A DNA stretch of 64,000 nt from the NCBI RefSeq assembly GCF_036711975.1, contig NC_091968.1, positions 29,683,001-29,747,000 of the forward strand. Reading direction: 5' to 3'. Numbering within the stretch: position 1 is the first letter of the stretch; each line of letters begins with the position of its first letter. The stretch is from Onthophagus taurus (lineage: Eukaryota > Arthropoda > Insecta > Coleoptera > Scarabaeidae). Of the stretch, positions 1-10,500 are shown piece after piece. A model generated the notes under the pieces. It ran no database searches. It saw only the letters and a program-made list of their open reading frames with translations, and was not told the origin of the DNA. A program made the translations under genes and the position numbers.

Positions 1-2939
1 GTAAACTTGGACATTAATTTCGGGCGAGTTATACATCCATTTTGATCGACTAAAGGAATCGGCGCTCGCTTACCATCGTGCGCCATACAATTTCTCACTA
101 ACATATCAAATTTAGATTCATCATCTTTTATAGCTAAAACCATCGTCATCGTTTGACCGATTTTTACCAAACCGGAAACTTCCGAAGCCCACGGTCCCTT
201 TCCAACTTGAATTTGCATCCAACAACCAACGTTATCCCCAGCGAAATCAGTTCGAACCACATCAATCATATCAACGGGGAATGGTCGAAACGTTACTGAT
301 TTTTCATATTGATCGTGCCACGTGCAACGAAGCTTTCGAGCTTGATCCCAAACTTCTTGTACTTGAGGGTCGTATTGAATTATTATGATGTTTTCGAAAA
401 ATGTACCGGAACCTGAATCGGCTCCGTAACCATAAAGACCATTTTCGGTGTTTCCTAAAGTCCCACATTGATGTATTCCAATTTCAAATTGTGCACTTGT
501 CCTTCCTAAACCAGCTGGGACGTGAATACAATGTAAATTACTGAAATAACCTAAAACAAAATTTATATTATTAAATATTAAATAATATGTAATGTCAGAG
601 CTACTTTGAGTTCTGCCATTCAAAGAGATAAAGTTATAACTATGAATCAGTTCTTAATCATTTAGACAACCTTTCAATTATTACCATCTGGTTTTTAGTC
701 ATTTTAAACAACTTGACATAGCTGTGGAGGACTTCTTTGTCATTTGGACAATTTTCCAATGCTTAACAATCATATTTCCAGGATTTTGAACAACTTGGAA
801 TAGCTATAAACTTGTACCCAATGATTTAGATAAACTTTCAATAATTAGTATCAAGTTTTAATTATTACGAACAACTTGAAATACCTATGAGCTACTTCCT
901 AATCATTTAGACAAGCTTTGAATGATTCTGAGCAACCTGAAATAGCTATGAACTAGTTCTTAATCATTTAGACTAGCCTTTTATGATGTCGAAATAGCGT
1001 CCAATCGTTTTGAACAACTTGAAGTTTCCATAAATCAGTTGTTACTAAGTTAGACAAGTTTAGACATTCTTAGGATAACTTAGCATAAGTTTCCAACTAA
1101 TCACCTTTCGATGATTTTGAACAATTTGGAATAGCTCTGGAGCAGTTCTTAATCATTTAGAAAAAAGTTAATTCAAATTTTATTTACCTTTACTAAAAAC
1201 AATTCCATAAAAAGGTTTATCAAATTCCAAATAAACCTTCATTAAATTCTTCTCGCATTTAGCATCCAAAGAAATAACTCTTGGTGTATCCAAGACGGGT
1301 TTCGGCCAAAGATCATTTCCGCCGCCCCCAACTACACTTCCGAGTTTATCCATTGCGTGTTGTCGTAGTGGTAAAGGTGGTGGAGGTCCGTTATAAATTT
1401 CCTTGTCAAATTGAGGTTTTCCGAAAGGTTTTCCTCCTCTTGGTGGAAATCCGTTTCGAACTGGACCGCCACCATTAAACTGATGGTTTTTTAATTGTTG
1501 TTCCATCGATTCTAACGCGACTTGGTCGGGTTTTTGCTCGTTGTCTTCACGGTCGGTGGCTAAAGGGATTTCGTTAAGTTCTTCTTTACTGGGAATGGCC
1601 TCAACGACTTCTACATCTTCTGCAAGGGTTACATAAAAAAGCTGGAAAAGAAAAATGATTTGAAAGGTAAATTTGTTTTTTTTTGCGTGGGGTCAAGAAA
1701 TGACCGGAGGCAGGAAATAACAGTTAAAAGAAGTGGATGGAAGCCGGGGGCTATGGTCTTGAGGACGATGGTCTGCTCCACATCGTCGGAGTTAATTAAA
1801 TATCAATTCCCGGCCCCGAATTATGCTGATTCTGAATTCATATAGTCGTCGACCCGAATATCATCAGCCGGCGAACGCTTTCTTCTACCATTAAAGAGCG
1901 ATGCTCTGCTGCTGAAGAAGTGGTAAAAAGCGATCGAAGCGGAGGGGGTCACGGATGTTCTTCAAGACAAGGTCAATCGGTCAAACGACCATTCCAATTT
2001 TTTTTATCACTTAATAAGTATACAAAAAAGGCAATAAAAGTTTACTATTATTATTATTAATTATTAATATTAAAATAAATCTTTAAAATTTTTTGGAAAT
2101 ATCAAAATTTTGACGTTTATTTGACATTTTTAGGTTATTTTTTTTTTGTTATTTCCTCTAAAAAGGTATTTCTTTTCCATTGAGGAAATAAATAAAAAGA
2201 TAATTATAAATAAAATGATAATTAAAATAATAATTTAAACCACGTAATCATAATAATTCATCACGTTCATTTTATTACACCAAATAAAAAGAATAAGAAG
2301 AGAAACGTTCTTTCCGATTCATTTCACTTGCACTTTACTCTCGATTTTGCATCCGTTTTGCATTTGAAGATACAATCCTTTCATTTCCAGGTTTGAACCC
2401 TAACCGAAATCGAATCGATTTTTAACCACCCAAAAAATCAAGGTTTATTTGAACGTATTGGAGTGGCAAAATGAAAAATTCAACACCACGATGGAACTGG
2501 ACCGAGCTAACAGTAATACGTCAATCAAACTGTTCGCAGCGTATCCTGTAAGCATCCTCAATTTCTTTCGTCGCTCCAACGTCTTCTATACATGGTCAAA
2601 GAACGACTTGGACGGGATTCTTAGACCTTAAATGGTTTATGACGGACACGTTGCGTATGGGTAATTTGGGTAATTAACACGTTTTTGATAAATTTACGGG
2701 AATATTCTTACAATTAGATCGAAATAAGATTTCAACAAAAAATTTAGGTTAACATTTCAGGTACATACAGTGAATTTAAAAAAAGAGGGTTATTAATCTA
2801 ATGACGTTAAATGCGAAGTACAGTCCTCCCTTTTCGAATACACTATATTAATTTAGTGACATTGACGTTTAACGTCAAATCAAAAATTACTTACATTTTG
2901 TAAAAATAGCCCGGCGAAAAGCAGATGTGATATCCTCAT
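1..2939 (-). CDS. ZP-domain cuticular protein, dusky/miniature group (3' end outside window)
   Basis: Coding exons on the minus strand are 2895-2939, 1188-1641 and 1-550. The first exon gives a clear signal peptide (MRISHLLFAGLFLQN, then LFYVTLAED after phase-0 splicing). The second has an acidic and proline-rich stretch (GPPPPLPLRQ) and the start of a zona pellucida domain (LDAKCEKNLMKVYLEFDKPF). The third, joined as SKG|YFSNLHC, carries the rest of the ZP core with conserved cysteines, including MLVRNCMAHDGKRAPIPLVD. The sequence matches insect ZP proteins of the dusky/miniature/dusky-like group, which are membrane-anchored organisers of apical extracellular matrix and cuticle shape. The transmembrane tail is not in the window. 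Which paralog it is cannot be settled here. Confidence 0.88.
655..1165. repeat. Degenerate ~60-bp tandem repeat in ZP-gene intron
   Basis: The intron at 551-1187 is filled by diverged copies of a unit of about 60 bp. Recurring pieces are TTCTTAATCATTTAGACAA followed by GAACAACTTGGAATAGCTAT. The AATCATTTAG piece recurs near 656, 901, 962 and 1151. No coding potential is seen. Confidence 0.7.
1690..1985. other. GC-richer block in ZP-gene intron 1, unexplained
   Basis: A segment of about 300 bp, clearly richer in G and C than the surrounding intron, has a longest + strand ORF of only 61 codons. No domain is recognisable. It could be a degraded insertion, an enhancer or an unrecognised RNA. The remainder of the intron (1986-2894) is plain AT-rich DNA in which I see nothing. 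Confidence 0.3.
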
Positions 2940-3178
2940 TTTAAGCACCCCAAAAAAAACTAAAAATAATTCTAGATAAAAAAAAAATAATTAAAAAAAA
3001 ATTTGTTTCAATAAATTGACTTACCAATTGTTAATTTTTTTATAAATAAATATTAATCCCAAAGATAACTTAATTTTAAGTTTGTCTTTCTAATAACACT
3101 TGTAAAAAAAGGTATAAAACTCCACTTAAAAAGAATAAAACTTAACCTCCAAAAAATAAAGTATTAAACTTTTTTGAA

Positions 3179-3420
3179 GTGTTTCGAAACTTCTTCTGCA
3201 CCGGCAGGTTACCGCGAGCCTTCAAGATCGAGTGCGTGTTCCACCTGTCTTCGCAGGAGGGCTTCTCCGGGCCCCACCAGCCGAGCACCGGTGACCTAAA
3301 GACGGTAAAGATTCAGGTCCCCATACAGTTATGCGACGCCCCGCAGCCTGTATGGGCCTCGTGGCCTACAGAAGAGGAGCGTCTCCGTGTTTCCAGACGT
3401 CCAATAGACACGAAATGAGA
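3179..3420 (+). other. GC-rich 240-bp block with 79-codon ORF, upstream of ZP gene
   Basis: This compact GC-rich island lies in very AT-rich DNA (2940-3178 and 3421-3800 hold only low-complexity A/T). An ORF runs through it (CTGRLPRAFKIECVFHL near the start), beginning with a GTG rather than ATG codon. It also contains CCCATACAG and CTGTATGGG as a possible hairpin. No family is recognised and no convincing splice sites frame it on either strand. It may be an exon of an unknown gene, a conserved regulatory block or a gene fragment. Confidence 0.3.
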
Positions 3421-3844
3421 AAAAAATTAGAGCAAAATAAATAAATAATATAAAAAAAATTTTTTGAGGTTATAACTTTGAAATGACGTTTCTTTAAATA
3501 ACCAATTTTAAAAATTAATAAGAGATGGCGTTATTTATTTATTTTTAATTTAGATTATTATTGAAATAACATTTTTTATGTAATAATATTTATATTTAAA
3601 TCATTAATTTTTAATATATAGTAAATAAATAAATTAAAAATTAATTTTTTTTCGAAAAATTTTATTTTTTGACAATTAATCAAAAAAAAATTATGACATG
3701 GCGTTGTTATCACATTACAAAAATTTTTGCGGTTAAAGATTTATTATTATAGTGTTTTTACGTGCCAAATCGAATTGAGGAGTGTTGAAAAGAATCCGTG
3801 ACAATTATCGTAAAAATCTGGGGTACGACAACTCGCCAATACGG

Positions 3845-4212
3845 TCAATTCTCTTGCAGGTCGATTCCTTCGCGTAGAAGACCGACTTCTTTGGGCGCTA
3901 ATTCGATGTAAATGATGATGCCGTAGCGGATTTCGGCCCCGGTTCCTAAAACGAATACTAAAAAGACCTGAAAACAAGGTCAAGGTTTCAAAGACACGCC
4001 CGTGACCTCTGGATTCTTCACCAACAAAAAAAAAATAAATATAAAAAGACCATAAAAAAAGTTACATAAATTGAAGATTAAAAGGAAGTTAATAATGAAC
4101 ATAAATACTAGTAGATTCCTCAAGGTCCATAAGGAGTCGTTAGATAAGAAAAAGAAGTAAGAAAAAGATCTTACAAAAGCGATTACTCGTGATGCAATAC
4201 TTTCATATTCTG
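3845..4212 (-). CDS. Possible 3'-terminal exons of an unknown membrane protein
   Basis: The minus strand shows a terminal exon at 3845-3967 after a good acceptor (TTGTTTTCAG). It reads VFLVFVLGTGAEIRYGIIIY and ends LLREGIDLQEN-stop, giving a hydrophobic stretch and a short tail. An upstream segment at 4175-4209 (YESIASRVIAF, then GTAAGA donor) splices to it in frame. A further open segment near 4390-4475, ending AACCAG|GTAATC, could be an earlier exon but its phase does not fit simply. No start codon, signal peptide or family was found. Codons are richer in GC than the flanks, which supports coding. This is tentative. Confidence 0.35.
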
Positions 4213-5302
4213 TGGTCTCCGAGGATTTAGGTCAAACCAATTAACTCGGACGGTTGAGAGTCGGAGAGCTTATTGAGGATCGAAAAGAAAGAAGTCATAG
4301 AGAAGGATGAAGAAAAATGGTAAAGAAAGATGAAAAAACCAAAGATGAAGGAAGTGGTAGAGAAAGAGGATCGTCCTCGGTGAATGATTACCTGGTTCTT
4401 AACGAAAAATCTGTCTTCTTCTGTCTGGTGGTCAAACGACGTCGACAAGTCTGACACAGTCACCGCAGCAGGAAGTAAAAATACTAGGTCAAAACCAATG
4501 TATGGATTCAAGGACAAGTTCAAAAGAATTTCATTGAAATGTATTTAAGTTATTTTAAGATGTTAATAAAACATATTATTTTTTTTAGCTATTCCATCAA
4601 GAATTGGTTGAAAGCGATAGATAACATCGGTGATCATTTAAGTCAAATAACTACGTTTGGCTTGAAATGATTTATCCACTTTTCCTTGAAATGATTTTTT
4701 TTGACATATACCCCTTTGCACGCGCACCAGCGATATATTCTAGAATGTCTACAATACATTAAAAATAATCCAACCTCATGTCGTAAAGTGAGCGATTAAT
4801 ACAATTATCAAACTAGAAATAATAACGATATTGAAACAAATTTTTCACGTACTGTGAGAGTTTATTGAATACAAAATAAATTAATAAATAAAGAACTCTT
4901 ACTGACACGAACACATGGTGTCACGATTGTCAGACCGAAGCATATATGTTAATATGTCAAGTAGAAGTGTGCCTTCGAGCTATTGTTGGCTGAAGCGCAA
5001 GAAGAGATGTGCACGTTTCGATCACGCAAACATATTAAATCCTTTTTATTCTCAAACATAAATTAACTCAATAATAGGTACCGGCTTAGTCATACTTTGA
5101 AATTTAAATTATTTGATTTGATTTTCTAAGAAACAATTAGATTTTAAATGAATATTTAATAAAACGACCAAAACGTGCTCTTCATAAAGGAAATCACGAA
5201 GAGGAAATTTAACACCCACTTTAACAGATAACGATTATTACTCTCGACATGATTTTAGTTTCTTATCAACTAGAAACGAAACAACAACTCAAAATAAGCA
5301 AA
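4213..5302. other. Intergenic, no gene recognised
   Basis: Mostly AT-rich. The 98-codon minus ORF at 4227-4523 is S/F-rich low complexity and not convincing on its own. Nothing else here can be named. The last 60 bp are presumably the 5' untranslated leader of the lipocalin gene. Confidence 0.5.
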
Positions 5303-6215
5303 ATGAATAAAAAATTGATTTTGTTAATTTTTGCGCTATTTCTGGTGGTTTCGGAATCTCGAAGACGTGTTGAAGACAAGAAACATTGCCCGAAAGTTAA
5401 ACCAATCAATCATTTCGATTTACATAAAGTAATTTTAAATAAATTCAAAAATATCAATTTTGACGTTTGATATGACATTTTAAATGTCAAAACAAAAAAT
5501 TTTGTAGCTTTTAGGAAAATGGTATGTTATTCAATATTTCGCAACATCGGAAGAAGCACTTCCTTATAGATGTATGAGAGCAGAATTCACGATGTCGCCC
5601 CACATAGTCGATGTCACAATGAATTTCACATACAGTTTCACCGACGACCCTCTAAATGAACAATTAATGGGCAACATAACGTGGACGATACCAAACAAAA
5701 AAATTCCAAGTCATTGGACCCATTCAGAAAACATATGTGAGTATTAAAATCAATTAGTTCTGCATATCAAGAACCGCTTTAGAGAAACAGAGAGAGAGAG
5801 AGAGAGAAGTGAATTAGACCAGAAGAACTATTCGGTTCACCTCCTTTTCTTCTCTCACTCTTCCCTCTTAAATATTGTTCTTCTATTTTTTACAGATGAG
5901 GGCGTCTATAACACGTTCGTTCTCGATTCGGATTACGATTCCTGGGCATTACTTTTACATTGTGCTGAAAAATCGAAAAGTCCCCGATATTTATCCAGTT
6001 TTATTATGAGTAGAGAAGCTGTTTTAGGCGTGAATGTTATTTCTTATTTAAGAGATAAATTACCAAGATACGATATTGATTTAACTTATATGTTTGATAT
6101 GTCTCAAAATGATTGCGATATTTCACAATTTGAATTAAATATACCGCAATCGTTAATACCTGAAAGAAAACCGATTTATATTCGAAAACATCCGTTAAAA
6201 AGTCACCATAAATAA
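5303..6215 (+). CDS. Secreted lipocalin (apolipoprotein D / insect lipocalin family)
   Basis: Exons are 5303-5428, 5508-5736 and 5896-6215, giving 224 residues. The start MNKKLILLIFALFLVVSES is a clean signal peptide; an upstream in-frame ATG at 5249 would bury it, so 5303 is preferred. After KHCPKVKPI the first splice creates LLGKWYVIQYFA, the hallmark GxW strand-A motif of lipocalins. A second conserved block is GVYNTFVLDSDYDSWALLLHC. Cysteines at KKHC, PYRC, LLHC and NDC fit the usual two disulfides. Lipocalins bind small hydrophobic ligands such as pigments, retinoids or lipids in the haemolymph; the ligand here is unknown. The tail is basic (KHPLKSHHK). It is tail to tail with ATPAF1, with 67 bp between stop codons. 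Confidence 0.9.
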
Positions 6216-6282
6216 ATACAACGTGTATTAATTAATATTTCAATATATTAAGTATTTTTAAACTAATTTTAAATAAAACAAT

Positions 6283-7179
6283 TTAACCTAACGAAATATT
6301 TTCAATTTGTTTTATTAAATCAGTATGTTTAAATTCATCAGGGTTTTGACTAAAAATTTTCAATAATTTGCTTTTTTCTGGATCCCTTTTATCGTAATAA
6401 AGCTGTAACTGATTAGCTAAACATTGCGCTTCTTTCCCGGTAATAACATTTTTATCGTATTCACCCCGCATTAAAACAATCCCTTTTTCATCTTTAAATT
6501 CAGTGTAGTGATTGATCGTTAAACATTCCGGCGAATTTTCTTTATGAACCTAAAATCACAAAATCAAGTTGTAATCATAATATCAAATATTATATCAAAT
6601 TACTTGGTAGCAAATTAATGGTGTGAAATGAACTGAGTTTCCCTGAAATTCACACATTATAAATTCAAATCCTTGACTTCTCGGAATTGGGAATAAAAAA
6701 ATCGGGCAATTTTTCGATTCCTCAATAATCGTATTAAAATCTTTTGTTGGAATTGTGGCCGCTATAACATCTTTTTGAATATGATAGGCCTCCCAAATTG
6801 TTTTGATCTCATCGGCAGTTTTATCTTTGATCAAATCCACCTTCATAATCTTATCCAAAGGTTCATTTTCAACTTGTTTTGATTCCGAAATTGTTTTTTT
6901 CGGTTGTAATAATGAGGAAAATTGTTTCTCCTTCGGTTTTTCGGCCTCTTTAACATCCTTTCTTTTCTCAATCCTATTCAAAAACTCCTCCGGCGATGTT
7001 TGTTGTAATTTTGCGATTTTATCAGCATACTTTTTATAGTACGGATTATCTTCCAATTCTTCGTTGGCTTTTTGGAGAGCCGCGGACGTGTTCATTATAT
7101 TTCTGGATAATATCGACTTTCGAAATACGCAGTTGTGTAAGATTCTAACCGCGAATTTGCGAGTTAAAGAAAAATTCAT
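6283..7179 (-). CDS. ATPAF1: ATP synthase mitochondrial F1 complex assembly factor 1
   Basis: Exons 6604-7179 and 6283-6549 join in phase 0 (ICYQ|VHKENSPECL) to give 280 residues. The N-terminus MNFSLTRKFAVRILHNCVFR is basic and free of acids, as expected of a mitochondrial presequence. The family (ATP11 in yeast) chaperones the F1 beta subunit in the matrix. Recognisable conserved segments are the PIPRSQGFEFIMCEFQGNS region, HFTPLICYQVH and HYTEFKDEKGIVLMRGEYD. Length is close to other animal ATPAF1 proteins. It is divergently arranged with PUF60, with 366 bp between the start codons. Confidence 0.93.
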
Positions 7180-7545
7180 AACTTAATGTAACACTTGGTG
7201 TAAATTTGGTTTTGAGGTTATACTTTTAGGGATTTTTTTTGTTACTGAGGTAAAGATTATTTGTTTTTGAATTTAATTAAATTAATATTTGTTGTAGATT
7301 ATTAAACGTTCTTTTTCGGTTTATTAATAAAATGTTGATAAACACGTTGGGGTAATATTATAAAAACGCCTACGATAAAATTGTTAACTAACGTGAAATT
7401 AGTTACAGTGATATTGATCGGAACATTATTTCCGGTGTGCTATTATAACCCCTTTAACCGCCATTTTTGCTGCAATCCGAACCGTTTGTGTGGTTTGTGT
7501 TTAGTGTCGTCTTCTTTATAACAATTTGAATAAACATTAATAACA
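7180..7545. promoter_or_regulatory. Bidirectional promoter region between ATPAF1 and PUF60
   Basis: The two start codons face away from each other over 366 bp. No TATA box stands out. Both genes are housekeeping types, so a shared TATA-less promoter is the simple reading. The boundaries of the untranslated leaders are not visible. Confidence 0.55.
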
Positions 7546-10500
7546 ATGACGACGTTTCAAGAAGAGCCCGTCCAATTAAACGGTGACAGTAATATCGTAA
7601 GTTTTGAAATATCAGTTTGATTCGATTACCAATTGTCCTCAATTACAGAGTGAACCGGAGCCCCCCGTACCGGGAACAGAGGAGCCGCCTTTAAAACAAC
7701 TCCGGCAAGCCGGTAAGTTTAAAATGTAGCTTATAGCGATCGCAAACGTTTTTAGCTGGATTCCTGCTCACGATTTTTGAACTAATACGCGATATTTCGG
7801 TCTGCTTGAGATGTTGCAGAATGTGAATTCGACTGGGTCTAAAACGTATACCATGCCCGGAGTCGTCTGTCTGTTAAGCTGTAACCGTTTCCTGCGCGGT
7901 TACATGGTAGGATTCTTATAAATGGAACCAAAAAATTAATTTTAAATGACCTAATTAAACAAAAAGCTCTTAAACAGTTTGAGTACATGTTAAAAATTTT
8001 ATTTATTAATTATTTGATACGAAAGTGATTTATTATTTTTTTTTAGTTTATAACATGTACTCATTCGATTCATTTAACTTTATTTAGTTCAATTTATTTC
8101 AGATTTGAAGTAAAAAAAAAACTAAGAATTAAATAAAATAAAAAAAATAGGGGTTGTGTGTTTAGACATATCTATTTTCTCTTTGTGTTTCCAGATACAG
8201 AGTACAATTAGGTGACGTTGTGTCCAATGGGTGGTTCTACGTGATCAAAAATAAGAAAAAAAAAACAATCCTTCATAATTTGAACCTGTGTCCTGATTTT
8301 TTTTTGAATTAAGGCTAATTTTATCATCAATTTTTGATGTCTTATCCATGTCTTAAAAAAAAAATAAATATAAAAAATTAAAACAATAAAAAAATAAGAT
8401 GATTGATTAACTTTAATTGAACTTAATCGATTACATTTTATTGCACTTCGTTTTGTTTTAGATGAAAGTGAACGTGTTGAATACTTTTATGATCTTATTC
8501 AAACCGGGGAGGTTCTTACAGGTGAGAGTTTATTTAATTTTTATCAAATTATAAAAATCCTTGTTTATAAATAATACAATGAATTTAGTTTATTTGTGAT
8601 TACATTACATTTACATAAAGTATAGTCTTCCACATGGCGATCAGTTTTTATGACTCTGTCACTTTCCTACTGTAGTTGTAAAACTAACAAAGACGGGGTT
8701 GTAACAGGTAGTTCCCCATTGTAAAATGCTGGGATTCCTCACTCAGGGCGGCATTAAGGACCACACTTTACTGGCAAATTGTAGAAAAATAATAGGGTCA
8801 TATATAAATACTCATTATTCTCTTATTTGTTGTGTTTCTAATATTAAGTACATATTTTTTCTAAGAAATGTTTTGAGGAGGCATGCATTGTCTACTTACA
8901 AAAGAGGGCGGAGAATAATTAGATTCTTTAAAATTTTGTTATTCTATTATTTAGACATTCCTAAAAGTAATATTTTTTTCTAAGACTTTTATACTAGTTT
9001 TTATAATTAAATTTTAGTTGTTATAACTAAACTTTGGTTTTTAATTAAATTTTAGTATAAAAAAATTTAAGTTCTACCCTGTCCTTGTATGACTGTCATA
9101 AGTCTTTTCAGGTACTCGAGGGGGAAAAAATTACCAAGGCTTTTATTTATGACTGTCATAAAAACCGATCTGGATGTGGAAGAGTATACACATTGGGGGG
9201 TGGCTGGACCAATCAACATTTATACTCTTAAAGTGTCCTGTAAAGCTTTCCCTGTATCCTAGCTGCTTCAAAATCCTTATTAACTTTTTTTGCAATTTAA
9301 AAATCTCTTCAGATACCATGAAAGTATGCAAAATACACATTTCTTAGTTCTTCTGCAAGTAATATTTTTGATTCCACTCGCAGGCAATATGGCGAACTCG
9401 CTAATTTCTAATTCTATTATGTGGTGACCCCAAGAAAGGGTTTCAGATAATGTTACACTTAGAAATCTTGTTTGATTTTTTAGCTTTTGTGTTTTTCTTG
9501 TATAAAAGGTAGTATATGAGCTTTTTCCCTGTTTAAGTGTAAATAGTTAATTCAATTTGAACCAATTGTTGGCTGTATCTAATGGTTTTTGTCTTTTGAT
9601 CCAGGTCTTGAAAATCCTTTGAAGTATTTATAAAAGAGGTGTCATGTCCGCCTCTATATTTTGAGGCAAATCGCCATTTTAATCTTGCTCCAATTAGATG
9701 TTGTTTGATTCCAATAAACCTGTTGCTGTCTATCATGAAGATAAGAACTGATTACTTTTTTTCCGTTTTCTTTTATACAAAATTTTTCTATTTTCTTCAA
9801 GAGAAAATTATGGTCTACAGAATAAAAAGTCTTGCTAAGATCACAGAAGGTTACATTACATTACATTACATAGAATACATATCGGGTAGGCGGACCAACC
9901 AACCTTGCACCGCGACCCTAAGGATCTATTGTACCCCGATAGATATCATTATCAAATTTCACAGTAGGCGAAGTCTCTCTTCAGCCCACAGTCCAATCCT
10001 ATATTTGGCCATCGCAAATGATACACCAACTGCTGGTTCCGGTCCCACAAACGCTTCAGCGCTGCCATCTCGTGCTAGCTTATCTGCCGCTTCATTGCCA
10101 GCAACACCAGAGTGACCCGGGACCCAGATCAGAGAGACTCTGTTATCACAACTCAGTGTGTTTAATGTTCTCTTACAATCATTAACCAGAGCCGACACCG
10201 TTTTCACGGCTTGCAGCGCCTGGAGAGCGGCTTGACTGTCTGAGAAGATTCGTACTGTCATGTTCTTCACCCCTCTTTCAAGAAGGATTTTAGCACCCAT
10301 GTCAATAGCAAATACTTCCGCCTGGAATACAGTACAGTACGTACCCAGGCTGTAGGCTTGCTTAATTCGAGGTGTCTGGCAGTATACTCCTGCTCCTACC
10401 CCTTCAGGCGTTTTTGATCCATCTGTGTACAAGCAAATGTCTGCCCGAACCAGAGAATTTTCATTTTCGATCCAGGACTGCCGCTCAGGCAGTACAATCT

